DNA of 64,000 nucleotides. Origin: Rhodoferax sp. GTDB lineage: Bacteria; Pseudomonadota; Gammaproteobacteria; Burkholderiales; Burkholderiaceae_C. Positions within the stretch are counted from its first letter, which is position 1; each line of letters opens with the position of its first letter. The DNA is taken from positions 124,001-188,000 of the forward strand of contig JACKLK010000003.1 in assembly GCA_024236015.1 (NCBI GenBank). The letters run 5' to 3'. The notes under the pieces are model-generated. The model was not told where the DNA came from. It saw only the letters and a list, made by a program, of their open reading frames with translations, and made no database searches. Positions 11,259-20,056 of this stretch are shown one piece after another. Both the position numbers and the translations under genes were made by a program.

Positions 11259-12017
11259 TCAGGCCGGGTTGTCGATGTCGATGAACGCGTGCACCAGCGA
11301 CAGCTGCGCCGCCACGTGACCGGCCAGCGCCGGCGCACCGTAGCGCTCGCTGGCATGGTGACCGCAGGCCAGGAAGGCCACGCCGCATTCGCGTGCGTAA
11401 TGCGCCTGCGGCTCGGAGATCTCCCCGGTGATGAACACGTCGGCGCCGGCGGCGATGGCAGCCTCGAAGTAGCCCTGGGCACCACCGGTACACCAGGCGA
11501 TATTCCGCAGCGCCCTTCCGTCCCCCGGCACCACCGTGACCGGGCGCTGCAACACCGTCTCGACATGCCGGCCCAGTTCGGCCGCATCGGCAAAGGTGCC
11601 GCCATCGATGCGTTCTCCGAGAAAGCCGAGCTCCTGTTCGCCGAACCGCGCGCCGGCGCTCAGCCCCAGCCGCAATCCGAGCTGGGCGTTGTTGCCCCAC
11701 TGCGGATGGGCGTCGAGCGGCAGGTGGTAGGCGAACAGGTTGATGTCATGTGCCAGCAGCAGCGCCAGGCGCTGCTTCATCCAGCCCGTGACCCGGCCGT
11801 CCTGGCCACGCCAGAACAGACCATGGTGCACGAACAACGCGTCGGCGCCACTGTCGGCCGCCGCCTGGATCAGCGCCAGGCTGGCGGTCACGCCCGAGAC
11901 GATCTTGCGGATGTCGGATCGACCCTCGACCTGCAGGCCGTTGGGCCCGTAGTCCCGGAATCGCTCCGGTTGCAGCAGCGCATCGAAGGTCTGCGCGAGT
12001 ACGAGTCGACTGGTCAT
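11259..12017 (-). CDS. Nif3-like dinuclear metal-binding protein (DUF34/YbgI family)
   Basis: 252 residues. Conserved metal-site segments are readable: DALFVHHGLFWRG, INLFAYHLPLDAH, TGEISEPQAHYAREC and FLACGHHASERYGAPAL. The family (E. coli YbgI, yeast NIF3) binds two metal ions; its cellular role is still unclear, with suggestions in metal or GTP cyclohydrolase-related chemistry. The ATG at 12017 has AGGA six bases upstream. It is probably transcribed with pdxA. Confidence 0.9.
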   Translation of the reverse strand: MTSRLVLAQTFDALLQPERFRDYGPNGLQVEGRSDIRKIVSGVTASLALIQAAADSGADALFVHHGLFWRGQDGRVTGWMKQRLALLLAHDINLFAYHLPLDAHPQWGNNAQLGLRLGLSAGARFGEQELGFLGERIDGGTFADAAELGRHVETVLQRPVTVVPGDGRALRNIAWCTGGAQGYFEAAIAAGADVFITGEISEPQAHYARECGVAFLACGHHASERYGAPALAGHVAAQLSLVHAFIDIDNPA

Positions 12018-12114
12018 GGAAATCCTGGCACCTTGGACGATCGCCGGCATCGCGGCACCGCAGGCGTGCGGGGCGAGCCGAGCCCGGCCATTGTCGGCCA
12101 TTTGCACAGGGGGC

Positions 12115-12459
12115 TCAGCCCAGCTCGAGGTCGCAGTCGCAACCGGCGTCCAACGCGATCGAGCGCCGGGCCAGCGCGGCCAGCAGCGGCGCCAGGGGCA
12201 CGGCGAGTCGGCGCAACCGGCGCGGCAGCCGATCGGCCAGCACCTGCGCGGGCCGCGCGATCGCGCCACACCGGTACATCGCTTGGGCGGCATCCCAGCG
12301 CAAGGCCGAACAGGCGCCATGGCGCCGCCCGCTCAACACCACGCCGAGCGGACACGGCTGGTCGAGGCAACACACGCCGCAGCCGTTGCAGGGACGACCG
12401 AACGCCGGCTTGGGCGGAGCCAGGGGTTCGATGTGGATGGTCTTGTATGCGCTGCGCAT
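12115..12459 (-). CDS. YkgJ-like Cys-cluster protein (Fe-S / zinc chelate family)
   Basis: 114 residues. The N-terminal region holds CNGCGVCCLDQPCPLG with a further Cys at SGRRHGACSALRW and YRCGAIA, the pattern of the CxxCxxCC metal-cluster family. The C-terminal half is Arg/Leu-rich, with a terminal CDCDLELG. Function unknown; family members are thought to bind iron-sulfur or zinc. The start MRSAYKTIHIEPLAPPKPAF was chosen because conserved sequence begins there and the upstream extension would enter the promoter of the divergent protease gene. It ends 97 bp before the Nif3-like gene. Confidence 0.8.
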   Translation of the reverse strand: MRSAYKTIHIEPLAPPKPAFGRPCNGCGVCCLDQPCPLGVVLSGRRHGACSALRWDAAQAMYRCGAIARPAQVLADRLPRRLRRLAVPLAPLLAALARRSIALDAGCDCDLELG

Positions 12460-12547
12460 CGGTGCCGACGATTGTGCCGTGGCGCGACGGTGCGCAGCCC
12501 GCCTCGGGCCCGCACGCCGGACAGGGTGCACGACCTACAATTTGCGG

Positions 12548-13690
12548 ATGAAACGCCTGTGGCTCCTCTTCGCGCAGACCGCGACCGTCCTGCTGGCCGC
12601 CTATTTCGTCGTCGGAACACTCCAGCCCCAGTGGCTGGGCAGGTCCGCGACCGGCACCAGCACCGTCACCCTGATCCAGGCACCGACACCGGCGCCGGAC
12701 GCCGTGCCGGCCGGCAGTTTCCGGATGGCGGCGCTCAAGGCGGCCTCCGCCGTGGTCAGCATCAATACCAGCAAGGCGGCCAGCCGCGATCCGCGCAGCA
12801 ACGATCCCTGGTTCCGGTTCTTCTTCGGCGACCAGGACCAGGAACCTCGCGCCGGCCTGGGCAGCGGCGTGATCGTCAGCCCCGACGGCTACATCCTGAC
12901 GAACAACCACGTGGTCGAGGGCGCCGACGAGATCGAGGTGATTCTCAACGACAGCCGCAAGGCACTGGCCAAGGTGATCGGCACCGATCCGGAGACCGAC
13001 CTGGCCGTGCTCAAGATCGAACTGGACAAACTGCCGGTGGTCGTGATCGGCAATTCGGACGCGGCCCAGGTGGGCGACCAGGTGCTGGCCATCGGCAACC
13101 CCTTCGGTGTCGGGCAGACCGTCACCGGCGGCATCATCAGTGCGCTGGGTCGCAACCAGCTGGGCATCAACACCTTCGAGAACTTCATCCAGACCGATGC
13201 GGCGATCAACCCCGGCAATTCCGGCGGTGCGCTGGTGGACACCCAGGGCCACCTGCTGGGCATCAACACCGCGATCTATTCGCGCTCCGGCGGCAGCATG
13301 GGCATCGGATTCGCGATCCCGATGTCGACTGCCCGGCTGGTGATGGACGGCCTGGTCAAGGACGGCACCGTGACGCGCGGCTGGATCGGCGTCGAGCCCA
13401 ACGACCTCTCGCCCGAACTGGCGGAGACCTTCGGCGTCAAGGCGCGCGAAGGCGTCATCATCACCGGAGTGCTGCAGAACGGCCCCGCCGCGCAGGCCGG
13501 CATCCGGCCCGGCGACGTGATCATCGCCGTGGCCGACCACGAGGTACGCAACGTGTCGGAACTGCTGACCCGGGTCGCCGGCCTGAAACCCGGCCAGTCA
13601 TCGCGCTTCAGCATCCAGCGGCAGGACGCGCAACTCGAGATCGACGTCGTGCCCGGGGTGCGGCCCAAGCCGCGACGCGTCCCGCGCTGA
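12548..13690 (+). CDS. Membrane-anchored HtrA-type serine protease (DegS/AlgW-like)
   Basis: 380 residues. An uncleaved N-terminal membrane helix (LWLLFAQTATVLLAAYFVV) precedes a trypsin-like domain with the triad His121 (TNNHVVEG), Asp151 (ETDLAVLKI) and Ser225 (NPGNSGGALV), and a single PDZ domain (about residues 265-370). One PDZ plus a retained anchor fits DegS/AlgW, which start regulated cleavage of an anti-sigma factor under envelope stress; the partner (RseA/MucA type) is not in the window. It converges on tatC with 14 bp between stops. Confidence 0.92.
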   Translation: MKRLWLLFAQTATVLLAAYFVVGTLQPQWLGRSATGTSTVTLIQAPTPAPDAVPAGSFRMAALKAASAVVSINTSKAASRDPRSNDPWFRFFFGDQDQEPRAGLGSGVIVSPDGYILTNNHVVEGADEIEVILNDSRKALAKVIGTDPETDLAVLKIELDKLPVVVIGNSDAAQVGDQVLAIGNPFGVGQTVTGGIISALGRNQLGINTFENFIQTDAAINPGNSGGALVDTQGHLLGINTAIYSRSGGSMGIGFAIPMSTARLVMDGLVKDGTVTRGWIGVEPNDLSPELAETFGVKAREGVIITGVLQNGPAAQAGIRPGDVIIAVADHEVRNVSELLTRVAGLKPGQSSRFSIQRQDAQLEIDVVPGVRPKPRRVPR

Positions 13691-13704
13691 CGCCTGCGCG
13701 CCGA

Positions 13705-14520
13705 TCAGGTCTTCGGCGGCTCGTCGTCGGACTTTTCGCCGTCGTCGTCAGACGCCTCTTCCGACTTCGTGTTCTTGATGAACCACGAGGCGGCAAAGAT
13801 GCCCGCCTCGTAGAGCAGGCACATCGGCACCGCCAGCGCCAGCTGCGAGATCACGTCGGGCGGCGTGATCACGGCGGCGATCACGAACGACAGGACGATG
13901 AAGTAGCCGCGAAACTCCTTCATCTTGTCGATGCTGACGATGTTCATGCGCGCCAGCAGCACGACGACGATGGGCACCTGGAAGGCCACGCCAAACGCGA
14001 TGTACAGGCCCAGGATGGCCTCGACATAGGAGGCGATGTCCGGTGTCGCGGCCACGCTGGCCGGCGTCACGGCCTGGATGAACGCGAACATCTTGTCGAG
14101 CACGAACAACTGCACGAAACCGATGCCGCCATACGCCAGTGCGCTGCCGAAAAAGATCAGCGGAACCGCCAGGCGTTTCTCGTGGCTGTACAGCCCAGGC
14201 GCGACGAAGGCCCACAGCTGGTACATCAACCAGGGAAGCGCCAGCAACACACCGGCCATCATCAGGACCTTGAGCGGCACGAAGAAGGGCGAGAACACGC
14301 CCACCGCGATCAGTTTGGCGCCCGGCGGCATGTGGGCGCGTATCGGTTCGGCGATCAGGTCGATCAGGCCGCTCGGGCTGGGCCAGATGGCCAGCAGAAT
14401 CATGGCCACCACCAGACCCGCCATGCTGTAGATCAGGCGGTCCCGCAACTCCACGAGGTGTTGCACGAATGGCTGCTCGGTACCTGCGAGTTCGTCTTCT
14501 TTGTTGGTCGAGTCAGTCAT
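13705..14520 (-). CDS. tatC: TatC, twin-arginine translocase receptor subunit
   Basis: 271 residues with six predicted membrane helices. Near the N-terminus it has the conserved FVQHLVELRDRLIYSM, and later the FSPFFVPLKVLMMAGVLLA and AVITPPDVISQ segments. It binds RR signal peptides with TatB. The start MTDSTNKEDELAG is preferred over an upstream ATG at 14553 that adds an unconserved leader. The C-terminus is unusually acidic (EEASDDDGEKSDDEPPKT). Third gene of tatABC. Confidence 0.97.
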   Translation of the reverse strand: MTDSTNKEDELAGTEQPFVQHLVELRDRLIYSMAGLVVAMILLAIWPSPSGLIDLIAEPIRAHMPPGAKLIAVGVFSPFFVPLKVLMMAGVLLALPWLMYQLWAFVAPGLYSHEKRLAVPLIFFGSALAYGGIGFVQLFVLDKMFAFIQAVTPASVAATPDIASYVEAILGLYIAFGVAFQVPIVVVLLARMNIVSIDKMKEFRGYFIVLSFVIAAVITPPDVISQLALAVPMCLLYEAGIFAASWFIKNTKSEEASDDDGEKSDDEPPKT

Positions 14521-14583
14521 CGTGTCGTATGGAGCCCGCACCCGCCGGCACACCCGTGCGCAGTGTCAGGCGGGCACCTGTGG

Positions 14584-15057
14584 TCAGTCGCTTTTTTTCG
14601 GCCGGAACCGGGCCACCCGCGCCGCGCCGGACAAGGCACGGGTACGGATGCCGTTGCGCGCCTTGTACCAGTTCGGGGTGGCACCTTGCTTGATGCGCCA
14701 GCGCTTGTTCGGATGGCGATAGGCCGGGTAACTCGTCGGCATCTCGTAACCGGAGCCGGTCTGGGAATTGTCATCCATGCGCGTGGCGTCAGCCCAGGAT
14801 TTCTCGATCTCGCTGGCATTGCTCTGGATCGTGCTCTCCATGTCCTTGGCCGCCTCGGTGACCGACTCCTTCATCTTCTTGAGCTCGTCGAGCTCCATGG
14901 AGCGGCTGACCTCGGCCTTGACGTCGGACACGTAGCGCTGGGCCTTGCCCATCAGCGTGCCGACGGTGCGCGCCACGCGCGGCAACTTCTCGGGGCCGAT
15001 GACGATCAGCGCCACGACGCCGATCAGCGCCATCTTGGAAATGCCGAGGTCGATCAC
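14584..15057 (-). CDS. tatB: TatB, twin-arginine translocase subunit
   Basis: 157 residues. An N-terminal membrane helix with the conserved Glu/Pro hinge (MIDLGISKMALIGVVALIVI then GPEKLPRVARTVG) is followed by an amphipathic helix and a charged linker. The C-terminus carries a basic, aromatic-rich extension (NWYKARNGIRTRALSGAARV). It forms the signal-peptide receptor with TatC. It lies 18 bp after tatA. Confidence 0.95.
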   Translation of the reverse strand: MIDLGISKMALIGVVALIVIGPEKLPRVARTVGTLMGKAQRYVSDVKAEVSRSMELDELKKMKESVTEAAKDMESTIQSNASEIEKSWADATRMDDNSQTGSGYEMPTSYPAYRHPNKRWRIKQGATPNWYKARNGIRTRALSGAARVARFRPKKSD

Positions 15058-15075
15058 GAAGTCTTATCCGGACGC

Positions 15076-15321
15076 TCAGGACTTCTGCTTGGCTTCCACG
15101 TCGATGGTGGTCTTTTCGGACGGCTTGCCGCTGTTGGAGACTTGCGACGGCGGCTCGGCGGCCTTGTCGTCGCCCGAGGCGGTGCCGTCCTTCATGCCGT
15201 CCTTGAAACCCTTGACCGCGCCGCCCAGGTCGCTGCCCATGTTCTTGAGCTTCTTGGTGCCGAACACCATGACGACGATCAGCAGCACGATCAGCCAGTG
15301 CCAGATAGAAAACGAACCCAT
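15076..15321 (-). CDS. tatA: TatA, twin-arginine translocase pore subunit
   Basis: 81 residues. A short N-terminal membrane helix (MGSFSIWHWLIVLLIVVMVF), the FGTKKLKNMGSDLGGAVKGF amphipathic helix and an acidic/polar tail are typical. It polymerises to form the passage for folded proteins. Tat substrates in this window include MsrP, which has an RR signal peptide. Confidence 0.96.
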   Translation of the reverse strand: MGSFSIWHWLIVLLIVVMVFGTKKLKNMGSDLGGAVKGFKDGMKDGTASGDDKAAEPPSQVSNSGKPSEKTTIDVEAKQKS

Positions 15322-15390
15322 GTGAAACTCCTGTGCAATTAGCCGAATTCTAGACCCCCGGGCCCCCGTTACACGGAAAGCCCCCGTCGA

Positions 15391-15765
15391 TCAACCCCGC
15401 AACCAGGGGCGTGGCCCGCCCATCACGTGCACATGCAGGTGGTGGACCTCCTGCCCGCCTTCGGCGCCGGTGTTGCTGACGATGCGAAAACCACCCTCCG
15501 GATAGGGCCGACAGCCCTCCTGCAAGGCCAGTCTGGGCGCCAGCGTCATCATGTGGCCCATCAGTCCCGCATGCTCCGGCCCGAGTTGCGCGAACGACGG
15601 AATATGCTGCTTCGGGACCATCAGGAAATGCACAGGCGCCCAGGGGTGAATATCGTGAAAGACGTAGACCTGCTCGTCCTCATGCACCTTGCGCGACGGA
15701 ATCTGCCCCTGCACGATCTTGCAGAACAGGCAATCGGGATCATGTGCCACTTCTCGCTCTCCCAT
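15391..15765 (-). CDS. HIT-family nucleotide-binding protein (HinT-like)
   Basis: 124 residues. N-terminal DCLFCKIVQGQIPSRKVHED and the C-terminal His triad HHLHVHVMGG define a HINT-type purine-nucleoside phosphoramidase. The position between the his genes and tatA is common in betaproteobacteria. It starts one base after the stop of the upstream membrane protein gene, suggesting coupled translation. Confidence 0.95.
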   Translation of the reverse strand: MGEREVAHDPDCLFCKIVQGQIPSRKVHEDEQVYVFHDIHPWAPVHFLMVPKQHIPSFAQLGPEHAGLMGHMMTLAPRLALQEGCRPYPEGGFRIVSNTGAEGGQEVHHLHVHVMGGPRPWLRG

Positions 15766-15766
15766 C

Positions 15767-16159
15767 TCAGGCGCCCACCGCCTGGTTGTTGTTCATCGCC
15801 ACCATGCCCTTGACGATCCGGTACAGGAACCAGATCGACACCAGCAACCATGCCAGCACGCCCGGCATGATGAAAAGCAGGAACAGCGGCGCGGTCAGCA
15901 GGTACAACACACCGGCCATGATCACCGAGCGGATGCGCCAGGAAAAATGCGAGGCCTGCCAGGTGCCCTCGGCCTCCGGCCGTTTGACGAGATCGATCAC
16001 CAGCGCCACGACCAGCAGCAATGCGCCGGCCTGGGCACCCGGCACGATGGCGCCGACCGCGACGATCAGGTGCAGGACATAACTCAACCACCCGACGGAC
16101 TTCAGCGCCTGCGCCTGTTCCTCGCCCTTGGGTACGACATCGATCACATCATCGGGCAT
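15767..16159 (-). CDS. DUF4870-like small membrane protein
   Basis: 130 residues, function unknown. An acidic N-terminus (MPDDVIDVVPKGEEQAQALK) is followed by three to four hydrophobic helices (GWLSYVLHLIVAVGAIVPG, ALLLVVALVIDLV, SVIMAGVLYLLTAPLFLLFI, VLAWLLVSIWFLYRIVKGM) and MNNNQAV at the end. The SWRIRSVI segment between helices resembles Tic20/DUF4870 proteins. A clear GGAGGA lies about six bases before the ATG. It lies between hisE and the HIT gene. Confidence 0.8.
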   Translation of the reverse strand: MPDDVIDVVPKGEEQAQALKSVGWLSYVLHLIVAVGAIVPGAQAGALLLVVALVIDLVKRPEAEGTWQASHFSWRIRSVIMAGVLYLLTAPLFLLFIMPGVLAWLLVSIWFLYRIVKGMVAMNNNQAVGA

Positions 16160-16185
16160 GGTGCTCCTCCCGCTTGGCGGCCCGC

Positions 16186-16602
16186 TCACGAGCCTTCGCG
16201 CGCAAACGCCTTGCGCAAGGCCTTTTCCTCGATACCGCTGGTGCCTTCGCGCTTGCGCAGCTCGGCCAGCACGTCCGCGGGACGCAGGTCGTAATGCGCC
16301 AGCGCCACCAGGCAATGGAACCACAGGTCGGCCATCTCGCCCACCAGGCGCTGGCGGCCGACATCGATGCCGGCGCCGGTGTGCAGCGCGAGGTCGAGAT
16401 CCTTGGCGGCCATCACGGCCTCGGTCGACTCTTCGCCGATCTTCTTGAGGAAGGCGTCCGGGCCGCGGTGCAGCAGGCGTGCGACATAACTCGCGTCAGG
16501 GTCGCCGCCCCGGTCCGGACGGCGGCTCTCGATGATGGTCGACAGGCGCGACAACACCGCATTCAGGTCGCCGGCGTCGGAAGTGGAATCGCTCATGGAC
16601 AT
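16186..16602 (-). CDS. hisE: HisE, phosphoribosyl-ATP pyrophosphatase
   Basis: 138 residues. Segments DASYVARLLHRGPDAFLKKI, GEESTEAVMAAKD and EMADLWFHCLVALAHYDLRP match the all-alpha MazG-like pyrophosphatase. It hydrolyses PR-ATP to PR-AMP, step 2 of histidine synthesis. It is a separate gene, not fused to hisI as in enterics. Its ATG follows the hisI TAA with no gap; a second ATG two codons in is also possible. Confidence 0.95.
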   Translation of the reverse strand: MSMSDSTSDAGDLNAVLSRLSTIIESRRPDRGGDPDASYVARLLHRGPDAFLKKIGEESTEAVMAAKDLDLALHTGAGIDVGRQRLVGEMADLWFHCLVALAHYDLRPADVLAELRKREGTSGIEEKALRKAFAREGS

Positions 16603-17004
16603 TTACTTGTAGATCGATTGCGGATCTTTCAATACCGCATCGGTGATTTCCCAGCTGCGCTGCTCGCCCTGGCCCTCCAGATGCTGAAAAAAGCAGCTGT
16701 GGCGGCCGGTGTGGCAGGCGATGCCTGGCTCATGGCCGGTCTGCGTCACCTGCAGCAGCACGACATCGTTGTCGCAATCGAGCCGGATGTCGTGCACCTG
16801 CTGGACGTGCCCGGACTCCTCGCCCTTGAACCACAGGCGCTGGCGCGAGCGGCTGTAATACACGGCACGGCCGGACTCGGCCGTCTGCAGCAATGCCTGC
16901 CGGTCCATCCAGGCGAACATCAGCACGTCGCCAGTGCCCCGTTCCTGGGCGATCACCGGCACCAGCCCCGCGGCGTCCCACTTGATTTGATCCAACCATT
17001 TCAT
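16603..17004 (-). CDS. hisI: HisI, phosphoribosyl-AMP cyclohydrolase
   Basis: 133 residues from MKWLDQIKWDAAGLVPVIAQ. Catalytic and metal-site segments are clear: FAWMDRQALLQT, YSRSRQRLWFKGEESGHVQ, DIRLDCDNDVVLLQV and ACHTGRHSCFF with zinc and magnesium ligands. It opens the adenine ring of PR-AMP. The start at 17004 is preceded by AGGG; an ATG six codons upstream is less likely. Confidence 0.96.
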   Translation of the reverse strand: MKWLDQIKWDAAGLVPVIAQERGTGDVLMFAWMDRQALLQTAESGRAVYYSRSRQRLWFKGEESGHVQQVHDIRLDCDNDVVLLQVTQTGHEPGIACHTGRHSCFFQHLEGQGEQRSWEITDAVLKDPQSIYK

Positions 17005-17070
17005 GGCCCTATTGTCGACCATGCATGCGCGGCTTGCCGCGGGCCGAACGGCACAGCTGCCGGCAGCCGC

Positions 17071-17871
17071 TCAGATACGGACCGTGATGCCGCGGCTGCC
17101 CAGGTGTTGCTTGGCCTGCAACACGCTGAACTCGCCGTAGTGAAAGATGCTGGCCGCCAGCACGGCGTCCGCGCCGCCCAGCGTGATGCCGTCGGCGAGA
17201 TGATCCAGGTTGCCGACCCCGCCCGAGGCGATGACCGGAATGTCGACCGCATCGCTGACCGCGCGCGTCAGGCCCAGGTCGAATCCGGACTTGGTGCCGT
17301 CACGGTCCATGCTGGTGAGCAGGATCTCGCCCGCACCGCGCCGCGCCATCTCGACGGCCCAGGCCAATGCGTCCAGGCCGGTGTTGGTGCGGCCACCATG
17401 GCTGTAGACATCCCAGCCCGGTCCGATCGGCGCGCCGTCGGCGCCTGCGCGCTGCTCGTCGCCCGGCTGGCGGCGCTTGGCGTCGATCGCCACGACAATG
17501 CACTGCGAGCCGTACTTGCCCGACACCTCGTCGATCAGGTCCGGGCGCGCGATGGCGGCGGAGTTGAAGCTGGTCTTGTCGGCACCGGCATTGAGCAGGC
17601 GGCGCACGTCCTCGACGCTGCGCACACCACCGCCCACCGTCAGCGGGATGAACACCTGGCTCGCGACGTCCTCGATGATGTGCAGGATCAGGTCGCGCCC
17701 GTCGCTGGTGGCCGTGATGTCCAGGAAGGTGAGTTCGTCCGCACCCTGCTCGTTGTAACGCGCGGCGATCTCGACCGGGTCGCCGGCGTCGCGCAGCTCG
17801 ACGAAATTGACCCCCTTGACGACCCGCCCGCCGGTGACGTCCAGGCAGGGAATGATGCGCTTGGCCAGCAT
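17071..17871 (-). CDS. hisF: HisF, imidazole glycerol phosphate synthase cyclase subunit
   Basis: 266 residues. A TIM barrel beginning MLAKRIIPCLDVTGGRVVKG, with the catalytic Asp in IIPCLDV and in LTSMDRDGTKSGFD. Phosphate-binding loops GGGVRS and ASGGVGN are present. It uses ammonia from HisH to form IGP and AICAR. It lies 22 bp after hisA. There is a short insertion (QPGDEQRAGADGAPIGPG) in the loop region after the IDAKR strand. Confidence 0.97.
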   Translation of the reverse strand: MLAKRIIPCLDVTGGRVVKGVNFVELRDAGDPVEIAARYNEQGADELTFLDITATSDGRDLILHIIEDVASQVFIPLTVGGGVRSVEDVRRLLNAGADKTSFNSAAIARPDLIDEVSGKYGSQCIVVAIDAKRRQPGDEQRAGADGAPIGPGWDVYSHGGRTNTGLDALAWAVEMARRGAGEILLTSMDRDGTKSGFDLGLTRAVSDAVDIPVIASGGVGNLDHLADGITLGGADAVLAASIFHYGEFSVLQAKQHLGSRGITVRI

Positions 17872-17893
17872 CGGACGCGGTGCTCGGCCGGCT

Positions 17894-18634
17894 TCAGCCG
17901 TTGAGCTCGTCGGCACGCGCCTGCGCCGCGGCAAAATCGAGCTCGCCGCTGTAGATGGCCCGGCCGCAGATCACACCCTCGACACCCTCGCTCTCGACTT
18001 CGCACAAGGCCTCGATATCGGCCATGTTGCTCAGGCCGCCCGATGCGATGACCGGAATCGTCAAGGCCTGGGCCAGCTTGACCGTGGCCTCGACATTGAT
18101 GCCGGACAACATGCCGTCGCGGCCGATATCGGTGTAGATGATGGATTCGACGCCGTAGTCCTCGAATTTCTTGCCCAGGTCGACGACGTCGTGGCGCGTG
18201 AGCTTGCTCCAGCCATCGGTGGCGATCTTGCCGTCCTTGGCATCGAGTCCGACGATGATGTGGCCGCCGAAGGCCGTGCAGGCATCCTGCAGGAAACCGG
18301 GGTTCTTGACGGCGGCCGTGCCGATGATGACGTAGCGCAGGCCGGCGTCCAGATAGCGTTCGATGGTGTCGAGATCGCGGATGCCGCCACCGAGCTGCAC
18401 GTCCACTTCGCTGCCGACATCTTTCAGGATGCGCCGGATCGCCAGCTCGTTCTTGGGATGCCCGGCAAATGCGCCGTTGAGATCGACCAGATGCAGCCGG
18501 CGCGCGCCCTTGGTGACCCAGCTGCGCGCCATCACCGGCGGATCCTCACCGAAGATGGTGGACTGTTCCATGTCGCCTTGCTTGAGGCGAACGCAGTGGC
18601 CGTCTTTCAGGTCGATGGCGGGGATGAGCAGCAT
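17894..18634 (-). CDS. hisA: HisA, ProFAR isomerase
   Basis: 246 residues. A TIM barrel starting MLLIPAIDLKDGHCVRLKQG, with the catalytic Asp in IPAIDLK and in YTDIGRDGM. Half-barrel phosphate sites GGGIRD and ASGGLSN are readable. It isomerises ProFAR to PRFAR. It lies between hisH and hisF. Confidence 0.97.
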   Translation of the reverse strand: MLLIPAIDLKDGHCVRLKQGDMEQSTIFGEDPPVMARSWVTKGARRLHLVDLNGAFAGHPKNELAIRRILKDVGSEVDVQLGGGIRDLDTIERYLDAGLRYVIIGTAAVKNPGFLQDACTAFGGHIIVGLDAKDGKIATDGWSKLTRHDVVDLGKKFEDYGVESIIYTDIGRDGMLSGINVEATVKLAQALTIPVIASGGLSNMADIEALCEVESEGVEGVICGRAIYSGELDFAAAQARADELNG

Positions 18635-18661
18635 GGTGCGCGGTGGCTGGGGGATGGAAAA

Positions 18662-19354
18662 TCAGGGCTTCCAGCGAAGGAAGTTTCGGTAAAGCGCAAG
18701 GCCTTGGTCAGCACTCTTCTCTGGATGGAACTGGGTTGCAAAAATATTATCGCGTGCAACCGCTGCCGTAAAGCGCCCGCCATAGTCCGCTTCGCCCACG
18801 CTGTGGCGCGCATCCGACGGTCTGGCGTAATAACTGTGCACGAAATAATAGTGGCTGCCGTCGGCGATGCCGTTCCACAGGGCATGCACCGGCCCGCCAT
18901 GCCCCATCTGGAACACCTGGTTCCAGCCCATTTGCGGTACCTTGAATCGGCTGCCGTCTGCCTGCACGCGGCCGTGCAGCTCGAAACGCAGAACCCGCCC
19001 CGCAATCAGGCCGAGCCCGTCGGTGCCGCGCCCGTCGTCGCCGCGCCGGCCTTCCTGGCTGTGGTCCAGCAACATCTGCATGCCCACGCACACGCCGAAC
19101 AAGGGCTTGTTGCGGGCCGCTTCGAGCACCGTTTCGAGCAGGCCGGAGTCGCGCAATTCGCGCACGCAGTCCGCGATGGCGCCTTGGCCGGGCAACACCA
19201 CCCGTTCCGCGGCCCGGATCAGTTCCGGATCGGAGGTGATGAACACCTGATGACCGTCGCCGGCGGCAGCCGCCTGCACCGCATTGGCCACCGAGCGCAG
19301 ATTGCCCATGCCGTAGTCGACGACGGCCACCGACTTGTTATGTGCGGATCCCAT
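18662..19354 (-). CDS. hisH: HisH, imidazole glycerol phosphate synthase glutaminase subunit
   Basis: 230 residues from MGSAHNKSVAVVDYGMGNLR. Class I glutamine amidotransferase: oxyanion strand PGQGAIADC, nucleophile Cys in GVCVGMQMLLDHS, and the catalytic His/Glu pair in FATQFHPEKS. It supplies ammonia to HisF. An upstream in-frame start at 19423 was rejected because the added sequence is not conserved. Confidence 0.96.
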   Translation of the reverse strand: MGSAHNKSVAVVDYGMGNLRSVANAVQAAAAGDGHQVFITSDPELIRAAERVVLPGQGAIADCVRELRDSGLLETVLEAARNKPLFGVCVGMQMLLDHSQEGRRGDDGRGTDGLGLIAGRVLRFELHGRVQADGSRFKVPQMGWNQVFQMGHGGPVHALWNGIADGSHYYFVHSYYARPSDARHSVGEADYGGRFTAAVARDNIFATQFHPEKSADQGLALYRNFLRWKP

Positions 19355-19435
19355 GGACGGTGAAGGAAGAAGGTTGGCGGAGGGTGCGGATGTCGCGTCG
19401 GGCGGGGCGGCGAGGCCCCGCAAAACATGGCGGGG

Positions 19436-20056
19436 TCAGAGCGAGCCCTTGGTCGACGCGATCGAGCCGGCCGCGCGCGGGTCGACCTCGACCGCCTGGC
19501 GCAGGGCGCGGGCAAACGCCTTGAACACGGTCTCGCACTGGTGATGGGCGTTGTCGCCCCGCAGGTTGTCGATGTGCAGCGTCACGAACGCATGGTTGAC
19601 GAAACCCTGGAAGAACTCGTGCGCCAGCTGGCTGTCGAAGGTGCCGATCATGCCGCTGGTGAACGGCACCTGCATGACCAGGCCTGGGCGGCCGGAAAAA
19701 TCGATCACGACCCGGCTCAGCGCCTCGTCCAGCGGCACATAGGCATGGCCGAAGCGGCGGATGCCCTTGCGATCGCCCAGGGCCTTGTGCACGGCCTGGC
19801 CGAGCGTGATGCCGACATCCTCGACCGTGTGGTGGCCGTCGATGTGCAGGTCGCCATCGGCCTGGATGTCCAGGTCCACCAGTGCATGACGGGCGATCTG
19901 GTCGAGCATGTGATCGAAGAAGCCGATACCGGTATGCAGCTTCGAGCGGCCGCTGCCGTCCAATGCCAGCCGCACCGTGATGCGGGTTTCGGCGGTGTTG
20001 CGGGTGACGTCGGCGGCACGGGGTGCCCCCGCGGTCGTGTGGGGGTCGGTCGTCAT
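19436..20056 (-). CDS. hisB: HisB, imidazoleglycerol-phosphate dehydratase (monofunctional)
   Basis: 206 residues from MTTDPHTTAGAPRAADVTRN. Mn-binding motifs HMLDQIARHA, DGHHTVEDVGI and HHQCETVFKAF are present. It has no histidinol-phosphatase domain, so that step must be encoded elsewhere. The start is fixed by an ATGA overlap with the hisC stop and by AAGGA six bases upstream; an ATG two codons earlier lacks spacing to that site. Confidence 0.96.
   Translation of the reverse strand: MTTDPHTTAGAPRAADVTRNTAETRITVRLALDGSGRSKLHTGIGFFDHMLDQIARHALVDLDIQADGDLHIDGHHTVEDVGITLGQAVHKALGDRKGIRRFGHAYVPLDEALSRVVIDFSGRPGLVMQVPFTSGMIGTFDSQLAHEFFQGFVNHAFVTLHIDNLRGDNAHHQCETVFKAFARALRQAVEVDPRAAGSIASTKGSL

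Noticed and set aside
12016..15342. An 1,108-codon + strand frame across degS-like and tatABC genes.
   Set aside because: It overlaps a well-supported protease gene in another frame and the tat genes in antisense; no motifs.
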